The notes: generated by a model not told the origin, from the letters alone. A DNA stretch of 64,000 nucleotides from Thalassobacterium maritimum (GCF_031127805.1 NZ_JARXHW010000008.1:57741-121740), one strand, 5' to 3'. Counted from the first letter of the stretch, positions 36,081 through 47,165 are shown. Numbers and translations are program-made.

Positions 36081-38399
36081 ATGCTAGCAGAACAAAAGAA
36101 AGGGATCATCGGAGCAAAAATGCTATTACTGGTAGTATTACTGCTGCTAGTTATAAGTGCAATGGGGGCGGTCATCTATTTCGTCACTAAAAACTACCGA
36201 CAGTTAGAAGACTTTAACGATGCCATCACTGCATATGAAAGTGAAAACTGGGAACTGGCTAGTAAACGACTTCAAGCTGCGATTGTGGCGGACCCTAATA
36301 ATGAGGACGTGGTCGCCAAATTAGCAACGGTCAATGAGAAACTCGGATACTGGACAGCAGCTGGATTTCTATGGTCGCGTGCAGCTGAGTTAAATGCATT
36401 TAAACCCGAGTATTTCGAGCACGCGCTCAGCGCGCACCTACGGGCAGGCAATTTTGAGCTCCTCCGCGAGGAACTCGCGACCGCTCAGCCATTTAAGACT
36501 GATCGACATCGCTTACTCATGGCATTGGTGCATGCAAATGCAGGAGAACTTGAAGATGCGAAGCTCATGATGAGCGAATTATCACAAGCTGACGCGCAAG
36601 ACACCCCATTGCTCAAACTGGTCGAGCTCATGCTGGAAGATACAGCAGCAATGACACCTGAGCAAGTTTCTGGCTTCGAAGCGCTCGCAAATTCTGAAGA
36701 TGCCGCCATCGCTCTCATCGCACTTTACAACTTAGCTAATGACGCGATTGGCCGTGGCGAAATGTCACGCGCCCAAGATTACCTTGAGCGCCGCAGTTTG
36801 CTCAGTCCCAAGCAAGGAACTATCAGCCTCGCCAATTTCTACTACATTCAAGGTAAATCCAAAGAAGCCGCCGATCTTTACCGGGAACTCGTCGATGAAT
36901 TGATACCAATTGAATCAATTCGCTATGCTGAATCGCTAGTCGCGATCAAACAAATAGATGAGCTACAGGAGCTCGCGAAACGCTATCGCATCGGAGCGCG
37001 AGTGGATGTCCTGACGGGGTATTATATTGATGCATTGCTCGCCTATGAGGCAAATGATGCTGCGACTGTGTCGGCGAAACTTCAAGCGATGGGGGATGAA
37101 ATGCCTGTAACTTTGATTGCGCAAATGCTGACTTTTTATGATGCAGTTCAACGCAAAGATATCAAAGCGATCTCGACCCTCTTGTCTGAGTTTCCCTACG
37201 ATGCGCATGAGCGCTTAGCAAAATTCGTCCCCATGATTCAAGAACTGGTGATGGAGCTAATTACTGAGAATAATTTGACCGAGGCGGCACATCTTTCGGA
37301 GCTTCTAAACATACGAGACTTTCAAGATGTGGCATTTACGCTCGCACAGGTCGGAGATGCCGCGCAGAAGCAGGTTTTGTCACGCATGGATCTCGACCAA
37401 GCACTTGAAGCGTACCCGCGCGAGCCCAGGCTCTGGTCCATCGCCACTGATTATCATCTGAGAAATCGTAACTTCTCCGAGGCTCAAGCCGCTGCAGAGA
37501 AGCTACTGGAACTGATCCCGGGCAATGTTTCCGCACAGCTCCAACGTATCGCGGCCTTGGAATCGATGCCCGAGCTCGCAAAAGCCACGCAGGCCTTCGA
37601 AGCACTCTATCAGGAAAACCCAAGTGATCGTAGAGTATTGATTCAGTATCTTGCCTTTTGCTCGCGCAATCAACTCTCAGCCAACTTATCTGCACTCTTA
37701 ACATCACTGCAAGCGCAAGCAGACACTGCTTTAATAGGTCTCGCGGTCCTCGCCGAAGCAGAACTCGCACAAATTGCGAACGATCGTGAAAAAATATACA
37801 CGCTCCTGCAGCCTCTTGCACAGGGCGCAAGTTGGGCCGCCAATTCGGAAAATGCGGCGATACTTTACCGCGCGGCGAATATGCTCGCGACCAGTGACTA
37901 CGAGGCCCCAGCGATTAAAATTTATCGCAAATTGTTGGCACTCGCGCCCAATTCAGTGCCCGTTCTAGTTAACCTAGCCGAACTCTACGCTGCATTGGCT
38001 GAAAAAGAATCCGATCAAGACGCACAACAAACAGCACTCGAACTCGCGAAACAGGCCTACACAGCAGTGCCACAATCTGCCATCGCTCGTGAGTGCTATG
38101 CGCTACGCCTCAACGAAACGGGCTCACACGATGAAGCACAAAAATTGCTGCTCAATCTAATGCAACAAGAGACGGGCTCCCCACGAGTACGCCTCGCGTG
38201 GAAGGACTCAATGGAGCATTTGATCGAAGCGTTGGCGAAAAAAGATGAAATCTACAATCGCACAAACCTCTGTCAGTCATTGCTCAATGAGTTTCCGCAA
38301 AACGAAATCGCGACGCAAAATTTGCAAAGCATCCAAGAGGAATTACAACGACGAGCCGCCGAAACTGAGGCAAAACGTGAAGAGGAGACATCAAAATAA
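36081..38399 (+). CDS. membrane-anchored TPR protein of the exosortase module (second copy)
   Basis: 772 residues. One anchor (about 14-35, LLLVVLLLLVISAMGAVIYF) then many TPR-like helix pairs (WELASKRLQAAIVADPNNED; LEAYPREPRLWSIATDYHLR) and a charged C-terminal tail. Mostly periplasmic by prediction. ATG 36081 has AGGA upstream; a TTG at 36015 gives 22 more residues with no support. Immediately upstream of a second exosortase, the same position as the TPR gene of the first module. Confidence 0.85.
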   Translation: MLAEQKKGIIGAKMLLLVVLLLLVISAMGAVIYFVTKNYRQLEDFNDAITAYESENWELASKRLQAAIVADPNNEDVVAKLATVNEKLGYWTAAGFLWSRAAELNAFKPEYFEHALSAHLRAGNFELLREELATAQPFKTDRHRLLMALVHANAGELEDAKLMMSELSQADAQDTPLLKLVELMLEDTAAMTPEQVSGFEALANSEDAAIALIALYNLANDAIGRGEMSRAQDYLERRSLLSPKQGTISLANFYYIQGKSKEAADLYRELVDELIPIESIRYAESLVAIKQIDELQELAKRYRIGARVDVLTGYYIDALLAYEANDAATVSAKLQAMGDEMPVTLIAQMLTFYDAVQRKDIKAISTLLSEFPYDAHERLAKFVPMIQELVMELITENNLTEAAHLSELLNIRDFQDVAFTLAQVGDAAQKQVLSRMDLDQALEAYPREPRLWSIATDYHLRNRNFSEAQAAAEKLLELIPGNVSAQLQRIAALESMPELAKATQAFEALYQENPSDRRVLIQYLAFCSRNQLSANLSALLTSLQAQADTALIGLAVLAEAELAQIANDREKIYTLLQPLAQGASWAANSENAAILYRAANMLATSDYEAPAIKIYRKLLALAPNSVPVLVNLAELYAALAEKESDQDAQQTALELAKQAYTAVPQSAIARECYALRLNETGSHDEAQKLLLNLMQQETGSPRVRLAWKDSMEHLIEALAKKDEIYNRTNLCQSLLNEFPQNEIATQNLQSIQEELQRRAAETEAKREEETSK

Positions 38400-38408
38400 A
38401 TCCTCCGC

Positions 38409-39317
38409 ATGCATGATATCTCCAGCAGTCTCAGTGAGTTTTGGTGGCGTATGCGTCGCTGGACGCATGAATTTCCCTTAACATGTTTATTGCTCACTGG
38501 TGTGCTGCTATACGCACTCGCGCAAATTATATTTTTTACCACAGCTAGAGAGAATGCGGTTCCGCTTTGGATACTAGCACTGGTCTTAGCATGGCGCGCA
38601 ATGGAACAGCTCGAGCCCAGAGATCTGTTTGACCTGCGTTCGCAAATCGCCGCTTGGTTATTCATCGCACTGATTCCATTTGCCTTGCAGTTACCTGGGG
38701 CAAGCGAGCTACGTCTCGGAGTCAGATGTGCCATGATGCTACTTGCAGTTTCGGTGATCGCCTACAACAACGCATTACATGGGACACTGCGCTTGATGCC
38801 GGTTATGATTTTGAGCTTGGTGATTATACCCGTGCAAGAACAGCTGTTTCTCGCGATTAGCTACCCCCTCAGATTGATCTCCACCATGCTCACAGTCGAG
38901 GCTCTGCAACTCTTCGGACGCGACATATCCTACCATTTTACGACAATTCATCTGGGCGATTACCAGCTAGCGATTACAGATGCATGTAGCGGAATTTCGC
39001 AGTTAGCGGTCCTGCTGCTGATCGGCTATGTGGTAGTGATCATGAAGCAACATCGTAATTTTGGATTTGCCACGCTCCACTACTTTACTCTTTTGCCCGT
39101 CGTGATCTTTGCGAATGCGATTCGCTTGGTCATCACCATCATTCTCTTCGACGTAATTGGAGAAACTGCCTTCGACAATAGCTATCACGCCACATTGGGC
39201 TATGTATTTGTGATGATGGCGACCTATTTTTTCTACGCAATAGGAGGCGCCTTCCCAAACGTTGATGATGCGAACGAATCGTCTAAACCAAACGAACCTT
39301 TTTCAGTAAAAGATTAA
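38409..39317 (+). CDS. exosortase (second copy)
   Basis: 302 residues, about eight membrane segments. Catalytic triad positions: Cys193 in ITDACSGISQL, Arg239 in FANAIRLVIT and His260 in NSYHATLGYVFV. Clearly a different subfamily from the first exosortase (CSGISQ versus CGGMQ around the cysteine). No PEP-CTERM-like substrate is encoded next to it, so its substrate must lie elsewhere or be shared. Starts 9 nt after the TPR gene and 3 nt before the EpsI fusion. Confidence 0.92.
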   Translation: MHDISSSLSEFWWRMRRWTHEFPLTCLLLTGVLLYALAQIIFFTTARENAVPLWILALVLAWRAMEQLEPRDLFDLRSQIAAWLFIALIPFALQLPGASELRLGVRCAMMLLAVSVIAYNNALHGTLRLMPVMILSLVIIPVQEQLFLAISYPLRLISTMLTVEALQLFGRDISYHFTTIHLGDYQLAITDACSGISQLAVLLLIGYVVVIMKQHRNFGFATLHYFTLLPVVIFANAIRLVITIILFDVIGETAFDNSYHATLGYVFVMMATYFFYAIGGAFPNVDDANESSKPNEPFSVKD

Positions 39318-39320
39318 GCC

Positions 39321-40436
39321 ATGCCACGCTACTTAAGGTTCACTTTACTCTTCATTGGCTTCATCCCATTCGGGGCGAAATTGCCCTATATGTATCGGGC
39401 ATGGCGCGACTCACCACAAGATCGCTTCGATTGGATATTTGTCACGCTGTTCGCGATCCTATTCCCACTGGTCTGGATCAAGACTCGTAAGCGCGAAGAA
39501 GTTGCCACGGTGGATTACACCGTTCTGATCGTATTGATCCCCTCTCTTTTAGGCTATGCAGCCGCGATGCATATGGCGATCAATGCGCTGCAGATCATTT
39601 GCGGAATTTGCACGGCTTTTTCAGTGTTTTGGTTGATCTATGGCGGACAAAATGCGTATCGAGTTTTACCAACCTTTGGTTTGCTCTTCTTGGGAGTGAC
39701 GAGCACCACCTATTGGGTGAACTACTACGTGGGCGACCCGGGGATGATGTCTGGGCACATTATTAAGTTTGCTGCCGCTCTCATATTGCTAGCTTGGCAG
39801 ACAATAAACATACTATGGGAAAAGAAAGTTCAGACACGTAGTCTGCTCTATTCAGGCGCAGTTCTGCTAGCGATGCTCTATATTTGGCAAAGTGAAGAAT
39901 CCTCTTCGGAGCAAGGAGCCCCCATGGTGCTGTCACTAACACCAGGCAAGGTCGGCACATATTTAGGACAGGCCCAAGAAGTCACCGAAAATGATATACG
40001 CTTCTTTGGAGAAGATAGTGAGATTGAAAAGTTCTACTATATTGGCGATGACCAAGGTATTTATATTCTAGCGCTCACCTGCGGCAGCAAGATCAACTCA
40101 ATCCATCCAGCGAGTCATTGCTTGCGCACTTCAGGTTGGGTCATCCATTCAGAAGAGATTCTGACCGCGAACCTGCATGAAGAGCCCGTTTATATCACTG
40201 AAATCGTAGCCGAGTCTCAGAATGCAGCCTATTTGTTCTGGGTCTGGTACTCTAATCCTGATTATTCCACTGGTAGCTTTGTGCATTTTCGTAAAGAATG
40301 GCAACGCGATGTGACATGGCACACCTATCAACTAATGATCCCCCTAACCAATAAAGATGACGCGAGTGGCTTGATTCAAGCTCGCAAAGAATTGCGTGCG
40401 TTATTGGAGACGGTCGCCACCAGTTCGACGCAGTAA
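39321..40436 (+). CDS. membrane protein fused to an EpsI-like domain
   Basis: 371 residues. The first 190 form about six membrane segments. Residues 200-365 are a periplasmic EpsI-like domain with His262-x4-Cys267 in SIHPASHCLRTSGWVI, the counterpart of HDPRYCFRGAGW in the 205-residue EpsI protein of the first module. In that module the membrane part and the EpsI part are separate overlapping genes. The fusion supports the two parts working as one unit with the exosortase. Some databases may label this an exosortase accessory or fused EpsI protein. Confidence 0.82.
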   Translation: MPRYLRFTLLFIGFIPFGAKLPYMYRAWRDSPQDRFDWIFVTLFAILFPLVWIKTRKREEVATVDYTVLIVLIPSLLGYAAAMHMAINALQIICGICTAFSVFWLIYGGQNAYRVLPTFGLLFLGVTSTTYWVNYYVGDPGMMSGHIIKFAAALILLAWQTINILWEKKVQTRSLLYSGAVLLAMLYIWQSEESSSEQGAPMVLSLTPGKVGTYLGQAQEVTENDIRFFGEDSEIEKFYYIGDDQGIYILALTCGSKINSIHPASHCLRTSGWVIHSEEILTANLHEEPVYITEIVAESQNAAYLFWVWYSNPDYSTGSFVHFRKEWQRDVTWHTYQLMIPLTNKDDASGLIQARKELRALLETVATSSTQ

Positions 40437-40479
40437 ACCTGCAATAGATGCCCCAAACAGAGTTGAGAGCATGATCGCG

Positions 40480-41904
40480 CTATAACCTTGCCAAGTGCCG
40501 GCTAAATGCATGCATCACCCATGCGTGTAGGGGTGCCTGCGTCAAGGCGTAGAGATACCAAGGCAGTTTGGGGGCGAAACCGTGAATCGACGCAATAATG
40601 CACTGGTTGGACGGAAACAGTCGAAACTCGAAACGTCCAGGCGGCTCCACATCTGCTGCTAAATAACCTCCAGAAATGTAGTAAGCACAGCGGCGCTGAT
40701 TACCGACAGTCCAAGGCGTCGGCGTAAGTTGAAGTAGCTTTAAGCGCTTAAAAAATGCATAGAAACGCACCACCCCCAGCTGGTCCGTTTCAGCATGGAT
40801 CAGATTAGCAAATCGTCGACTCAGCCAGCGGTCGTATTCTTGTGAGATTTGCTGCGCATCCAGCCCTGCAGGTAGCGGCATTCGTTGCACCGAGCGCACC
40901 CGCTTATCACGGCGTATTTGCTGAGCATCGACAGCCTGAGTCTGTTTGCGTGGATTCGCGCGTGGCTCGCCGCTGGGGTCAACAGCTTTAGCGAGGGAGT
41001 CTTCCAGACTGATCATACCGCTGGAAAGTCGATCCAACAATGGGTTTGGACGCGCGCGTAAATCGTGACGCAAGCTCTCTTGCAAGGGCCCCACCAGTGC
41101 GGCTGGCACTTTACCAAAATACGCCACCCAATGCCGTGACAAAGCCAAGAGGTGCCACGGGATGTTGAAGGTGCGCACCGACTTGCCTAAGGCTGCAGCC
41201 GTTTTCAGGATCAAGTCCCGATAGCTCATCGGCTCATGCCCGCCCAAATCGTAAACCTCACCTGAGGCAAATTGAGCATCGCTCAGGCAGAGCTCGAAGG
41301 CCTCGCAAACATTTTGGATGTCGATCGAATGCGTCATTGAGCGCACCCAAGCTGGCAGCAGCATGATTGGCAGTGCATTAACCAGATTGATCAACATCGA
41401 AAAAGAAGATCCCCCTGGGCCAAAAATGAGCCCTGCACGCAGGACCGTCACTTTTACGGAACGACTTTTGAGCACGCGCTCCACTTCCAAGCGACTGCGT
41501 AAGTGTGGACTCAGGGACTCGTCGCCCGCAGGCATTAGGCCGCTCAGGTAAATGACATGCTTCAGACCGGCACTTTCGGCTGCACGGATGAAATTGTCCG
41601 CCAATAGCAAGTCAGTATCCTCAAAAGAGCCCTGCATTAAACGCGACGATGGTGCCATCGAATGCACTAAGTAAAGTCCCAGTTCACAGCCCTGCAAAGC
41701 TTCGGTAACCTGTGGTAATGAATATAAATCACAATGCCTCCATTCAGTGGCATGCGCCGCGTTACCTTGTGCAACGATGTTGGGGCTACGTGTCAGTGCC
41801 CGAAAACGAAACACCTCAGACAGATGCCGTCTGAGGTGTGAACCAACAAAACCACTCGCGCCAGCTACGGCGATTAAGGGCTTGTCGGAATTGCGTTCGC
41901 TCAA
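40480..41904 (-). CDS. SDR-family NAD(P)-binding protein with DUF2867 C-terminal domain
   Basis: 474 residues. N-terminal Rossmann domain (AVAGASGFVGSHLRRHL, YLVHSM, FGPGGSSFSML, YDLGGHEPMSYRDL) of the extended/atypical SDR type, and a C-terminal DUF2867-like part (about 330-470, VRFYAFFKRLKLLQLTPTPW; GRFEFRLFPSNQ). Reaction unknown. A 29-bp palindrome lies within codons near residue 25-35. The TAG stop falls inside what could be a terminal membrane helix in another frame (see findings), so the end may be frameshifted. Confidence 0.82.
   Translation of the reverse strand: MSERNSDKPLIAVAGASGFVGSHLRRHLSEVFRFRALTRSPNIVAQGNAAHATEWRHCDLYSLPQVTEALQGCELGLYLVHSMAPSSRLMQGSFEDTDLLLADNFIRAAESAGLKHVIYLSGLMPAGDESLSPHLRSRLEVERVLKSRSVKVTVLRAGLIFGPGGSSFSMLINLVNALPIMLLPAWVRSMTHSIDIQNVCEAFELCLSDAQFASGEVYDLGGHEPMSYRDLILKTAAALGKSVRTFNIPWHLLALSRHWVAYFGKVPAALVGPLQESLRHDLRARPNPLLDRLSSGMISLEDSLAKAVDPSGEPRANPRKQTQAVDAQQIRRDKRVRSVQRMPLPAGLDAQQISQEYDRWLSRRFANLIHAETDQLGVVRFYAFFKRLKLLQLTPTPWTVGNQRRCAYYISGGYLAADVEPPGRFEFRLFPSNQCIIASIHGFAPKLPWYLYALTQAPLHAWVMHAFSRHLARL
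41811..41839. repeat. perfect palindrome inside the SDR gene
   Basis: Arms ACACCTCAGAC and GTCTGAGGTGT (11 bp each) around a 7-nt centre AGATGCC. The CAGAC/GTCTG arms match the small palindromes clustered at 55.9-57.3 kb, suggesting a member of the same element family inserted in frame in a coding sequence. Chance is unlikely for 11 perfect pairs, but codon constraint may also contribute. Confidence 0.6.
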
Positions 41905-41934
41905 GGAAGCTAGGGTTGATGGCCCGGAGGAAGC

Positions 41935-42417
41935 TTAGGCGAGATAACTGTTGAGCATCCAGATCGTCTTTTCATGCACTTGAATGCGTGCAATCATCAG
42001 ATCCTCGGTTTGATCGTCGCCGGCATCGCCTGCGGCGTCGCGCGTCGCTTTCATATCGTCCACCAATTTTTGATTCACCGTTAACAGGTGCTTCACCATA
42101 TCATCGGCATTCGAATCTTCGGCAATTTCAGGAGTGCCTGCGAGTTTCGCCAAATTGCCTAAGCCACCGGGCGCGAGGGCTCCCAAAGCACGGATGCGCT
42201 CTGCAACTTCATCGATCGCGGCAAACAGCTCAGTGTATTGCTCCTCAAAAGCGGCATGCAATGCAAAGAATGAAGGGCCACGAACGTTCCAGTGGCAAAT
42301 ATGGGTTTGAGCCAATAGCGCATAACTATCGGCTACAACCAGGCGCAAACCTTCAACCACGCGGCTTGAAGTTTCAGCAGTTTTTACAGATCGGGATTTT
42401 GATTTCTTTTTAGCCAT
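41935..42417 (-). CDS. dps: Dps-family DNA protection / mini-ferritin
   Basis: 160 residues. Basic N-terminal tail (AKKKSKSRS) followed by a ferritin-like four-helix bundle with HICHWNVRGPSFFALHAAFEEQY and IDEVAERIRALG, carrying the inter-subunit ferroxidase His, Asp and Glu residues. Stores iron and shields DNA under oxidative stress, as a dodecamer. ATG 42417 is used; GTG 42423 is open but less likely. Stands 30 nt upstream of the SDR gene. Confidence 0.93.
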   Translation of the reverse strand: MAKKKSKSRSVKTAETSSRVVEGLRLVVADSYALLAQTHICHWNVRGPSFFALHAAFEEQYTELFAAIDEVAERIRALGALAPGGLGNLAKLAGTPEIAEDSNADDMVKHLLTVNQKLVDDMKATRDAAGDAGDDQTEDLMIARIQVHEKTIWMLNSYLA

Positions 42418-42468
42418 GCACACAGGCTAGCAAAACTAAGAGATAAATCAAACGTGCACGAAACTTTG

Positions 42469-42834
42469 TTAGAGTTCTGTATACTTCAGACTCTTACCCT
42501 TGGATTTTTCGATGGGATATTTTTCGCCATTTCGCTGCATCTTTTTCTCAATGATCTCGGCGATGTCGATGCCGGCGACATTGGCGAATTCGATGGCGTA
42601 GATAAAGACGTCGGCCAGTTCTTCTTCGACCTTGTCGCGTAGCTTGTCGGAGTTGACATCACTACGCGAAGCCTCGCTGCCTTGCCAAAGGAAGTGCTCC
42701 ATCAGCTCGGCAGCTTCGGCTGCGATTGCCATCGATAGGTTCTTAGGCGAGTGAAATTGCTGCCAATCCCGCTCACTCGCAAAAGCGAGCACACGGTCTT
42801 TGATTGCTTGCAACTGAGTCTCGCTGTCGTTCAT
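42469..42834 (-). CDS. MazG-like nucleotide pyrophosphohydrolase
   Basis: 121 residues, helical, with the metal-binding pattern EAAELMEHF and EEELADVF of the MazG/dCTP-pyrophosphatase (RS21-C6-like) superfamily. Hydrolyses non-canonical or excess (d)NTPs to monophosphates. 18 nt downstream of metG and probably cotranscribed with it. Confidence 0.88.
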   Translation of the reverse strand: MNDSETQLQAIKDRVLAFASERDWQQFHSPKNLSMAIAAEAAELMEHFLWQGSEASRSDVNSDKLRDKVEEELADVFIYAIEFANVAGIDIAEIIEKKMQRNGEKYPIEKSKGKSLKYTEL

Positions 42835-42852
42835 CGAATGCTTTTAGTACGC

Positions 42853-44391
<1,539 letters not shown>

Positions 44392-44463
44392 AAGAAACCG
44401 TGGAACTTGGGAGATTTCCCAGAGGGGCGCAAGCGCGGGATTTGGTAAATGTAAGTTGAGCGC

Positions 44464-46029
44464 TTACCACTCGCCTAAAATGTCTTCGACGATCAGCTGA
44501 CTGCGACCGTAATAAAAGTTGGGCTGTACAATCAGACGCACCTTACCGGCGTTGTTTTTCTGATAACTAGGCAAGCCTTCCTCGGCAATAATACTGCGGT
44601 CTGCATAGTAGGCCCGCCAGACGCGTTCGCCAACTTGAATGCGGAAGGGCTTGATGCTCTTGACCACCGCATTGACGCTATACAGGTGTGCCACATGCTC
44701 GGCTAACTGAGTGTCGTCCAAATCGCTGAGAAAACCACCGTCCTGCAGATCGAGTGTGCCCAAATACTCCGAAACGTTCAATTTGCGCTCGTAGTCTGGT
44801 GCGTCGTCGCCACGGCTCAATTCGCCAGTCGCGCTAAAGGGGCCGAGCTTGAAGCGAGCGAGCAGGGGCAAGTGATCGGAAAAACCACTGCCAGTTTCGC
44901 CACCGGGGTTCCATTTAATGGGGCGACCGATCGCATCAGTATTGAGACCGGGCACAATTAGCTTTTCGAAACTGCCATCAATATAGCTTATGCCCGCGCC
45001 ATCATACAGCCCCCGCGTGAGGATCAAGTGCATGAGGGTGCCGCGGTGTCCGCGCCAGACCTCGGAGAAGCGTAGTTCGGAAGGCAGTTCAAACCAAAGA
45101 TTGTAAAGGTCATTTTGCTGGAAACGCTCGTCCCCATCGGAGCCAAGTATATCATTGATGCCGGTTTCCATCTCAGGGTAGAGCAGCGAATGATTATAGT
45201 GCGAGTTGAGATCGCCTGCAATAATTACGTCGGCCTGCGGGTCGGCGGCCAAGCGTGCATCAATCAAGCGACGCAACACGCTGGCGTTATCGACACGGAT
45301 GTACTCGCGCTCAGGGTTGGATGCACCGGACTTCCAGTGGTTTACATACACGTAAAGCGGCTGGCCGTGCACATCCAGTTCCGCTTCGAGAATATCGCGC
45401 GCTTGCTGTAGGGGATGGCGCTCTACGCTCTGAATCGGGAATTTGGAAAAAACTGCGTTGGTATGCGCGATGCCAGAGTCCATCCCGCGCGAAGGTGCAG
45501 TCACCACCTCATAGCCCGTCATGCCGGCATCCGCAAGCGACTTGAGCAACCACGCCGATGCCGGATAGCCGGCGTAATCCTCAGACCACTCCGCCCCCAG
45601 CATCGAGGCGATCGTCTGATGCTGGTGCGCACGCAGGAAGGATTCGTAGTCTGCAACTGTGGACTCGGGTGTGAAGTCTGCTTCCAGCTCTGCAAAAAGT
45701 ATCACTTCAGGGCCAGCACCGTCATTGACGTTTTGGAGCACCTGTGCGACGCCCTCTAATTTGGTCTGAAACTTACGGCGGGTGTAACCTGAACTGCCCT
45801 TCTCGGGGTCCATTTTATAGTCGTTGAACAAGGCGATGCCATCGACATCGAAGAGATTTTCGACGTTGTAGGTAACCACCGCAAAGTCCTTAGACGACGG
45901 CACACCCTCCTGTGACACGACGGCACTCGTAACCGGCGTTTGCGTGTTTTCCTGCGCCGTGCACGCGGCAGAAGCCAGTGACAACGCGGCGAGAACAGGA
46001 AGAAAGATAGTATGTTTTAAGGCAGCCAT
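44464..46029 (-). CDS. endonuclease/exonuclease/phosphatase-family lipoprotein
   Basis: 521 residues. Lipoprotein signal LPVLAALSLASAAC, then an EEP fold: VVTYNVENLFD at the N-terminal metal site, ILFAELEAD, AGDLNSHYNHS and FSDHLPLLARF at the catalytic end. A 110-residue C-terminal extension follows. Exported nucleases or phosphodiesterases of this type act in the envelope. Start ATG 46029 overlaps menB by 13 nt; a frame-open start at 46068 is less good because it precedes the signal peptide with 13 charged or polar residues. Confidence 0.8.
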   Translation of the reverse strand: MAALKHTIFLPVLAALSLASAACTAQENTQTPVTSAVVSQEGVPSSKDFAVVTYNVENLFDVDGIALFNDYKMDPEKGSSGYTRRKFQTKLEGVAQVLQNVNDGAGPEVILFAELEADFTPESTVADYESFLRAHQHQTIASMLGAEWSEDYAGYPASAWLLKSLADAGMTGYEVVTAPSRGMDSGIAHTNAVFSKFPIQSVERHPLQQARDILEAELDVHGQPLYVYVNHWKSGASNPEREYIRVDNASVLRRLIDARLAADPQADVIIAGDLNSHYNHSLLYPEMETGINDILGSDGDERFQQNDLYNLWFELPSELRFSEVWRGHRGTLMHLILTRGLYDGAGISYIDGSFEKLIVPGLNTDAIGRPIKWNPGGETGSGFSDHLPLLARFKLGPFSATGELSRGDDAPDYERKLNVSEYLGTLDLQDGGFLSDLDDTQLAEHVAHLYSVNAVVKSIKPFRIQVGERVWRAYYADRSIIAEEGLPSYQKNNAGKVRLIVQPNFYYGRSQLIVEDILGEW

Positions 46030-46850
46030 GGATACTTTTTGTAATTGGGAGCACGCTTTTCGTTCCAAGCTTTTCGCCCTTCTTCGCCCTCCTCGGTCAA
46101 ATAATACAGCAAGGTGGCGTTGCCCGCGAGTTCTTGCAAGCCTTGCTGCCCGTCCACATCGGCATTAAAGGCAGCCTTGAGGCAGCGAATGGAGAGCGGA
46201 CTGTGCTGCAAGATATCTTGCGCCCATTGCACACCTTCGTCTTCGAGTTGTTCGTAGGGCACGATCTTATTGACCAACCCCATATCCAAAGCTTCTTGCG
46301 CATTGTATTGGCGGCATAGATACCAAATTTCGCGTGCTTTTTTGTGGCCCACAATACGTGCCAAGTAGCTAGAGCCAAAGCCTCCATCAAAACTACCCAC
46401 TTTGGGCCCGGTTTGTCCGAATATAGCGTTGTCTGCCGCGATCGTCAGGTCACACACAACATGCAGCACATGCCCGCCGCCAATGGCATAACCCGCGACG
46501 AGTGCGATCACCACCTTAGGCATCGAGCGAATCAGTTTTTGCAGATCTAATACATTGAGGCGTGGCACCCCATCCTTGCCCACATAGCCGCCCGCTTGGT
46601 GACCACGAATCTTTTGATCGCCCCCCGCACAAAAGGCAAATTTGCCATCAGTCTGCGGGTTGAAGCCTGTGAGTAACACCACGCCAATGGAAGTGTCATC
46701 CTTGGCATCGCTAAACGCTGCAATTAATTCAGCGACCGTATCGGGCGTGAAGGCATTGCGCCGATGCGGACGATTGATTGTGACCTTAGCGACACCATCA
46801 CATTTCTCGTAGATGATATCTTCAAATTCGCGGACTTTTTTCCAGTTCAT
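46017..46850 (-). CDS. menB: 1,4-dihydroxy-2-naphthoyl-CoA synthase
   Basis: 277 residues, crotonase superfamily. The INRPHRRNAFTPDTV start, CAGGDQKIRG oxyanion segment, GYAIGGGHVLHVVCDLTIA and the conserved PNYKKYPWLP tail identify MenB. It closes the second ring of menaquinone by converting O-succinylbenzoyl-CoA. No other men genes are nearby. Sits between slyX and the EEP lipoprotein on the same strand. Confidence 0.96.
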   Translation of the reverse strand: MNWKKVREFEDIIYEKCDGVAKVTINRPHRRNAFTPDTVAELIAAFSDAKDDTSIGVVLLTGFNPQTDGKFAFCAGGDQKIRGHQAGGYVGKDGVPRLNVLDLQKLIRSMPKVVIALVAGYAIGGGHVLHVVCDLTIAADNAIFGQTGPKVGSFDGGFGSSYLARIVGHKKAREIWYLCRQYNAQEALDMGLVNKIVPYEQLEDEGVQWAQDILQHSPLSIRCLKAAFNADVDGQQGLQELAGNATLLYYLTEEGEEGRKAWNEKRAPNYKKYPWLP

Positions 46851-46908
46851 GCAGACATGCTAGAACGGAAAAATGCTCGATGACAACAGTCTTGCACGCT
46901 CTTTCGCA

Positions 46909-47124
46909 TTAATAATGCGGAGGCTTTTCGTCGGCAGGCATGTCACCCGCATTCTGAGAGTTGAGTTCCGCCACTGCAGCCAACTGTGCTTTCTGCTCCT
47001 TAGCGACCTTCACTAGCGTATCAATGCGCTGCGTCAGGCGATAAATCTCCGCGTCTTGCTCGACCACGTGCTTTTCAAGAAACGCCAGCCGGGTCTCTAA
47101 AGATTGTAGTGATTCTGAACTCAT
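46909..47124 (-). CDS. slyX: SlyX family small coiled-coil protein
   Basis: 71 residues: a coiled coil (LETRLAFLEKHVVEQDAEIYRLTQRID) and the PPHY C-terminus that marks SlyX. Function unknown in general. Divergent from the pilT-like gene with a 41-nt gap. Confidence 0.85.
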   Translation of the reverse strand: MSSESLQSLETRLAFLEKHVVEQDAEIYRLTQRIDTLVKVAKEQKAQLAAVAELNSQNAGDMPADEKPPHY

Positions 47125-47165
47125 ATAAATATAGTTAACGCCCTAACGGGAATGATAAAGATTGA

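Noticed and set aside
44408..44421. Small hairpin TGGGA-GATT-TCCCA between metG and the EEP gene as a terminator
   Set aside because: Only five pairs and no T run on either strand.
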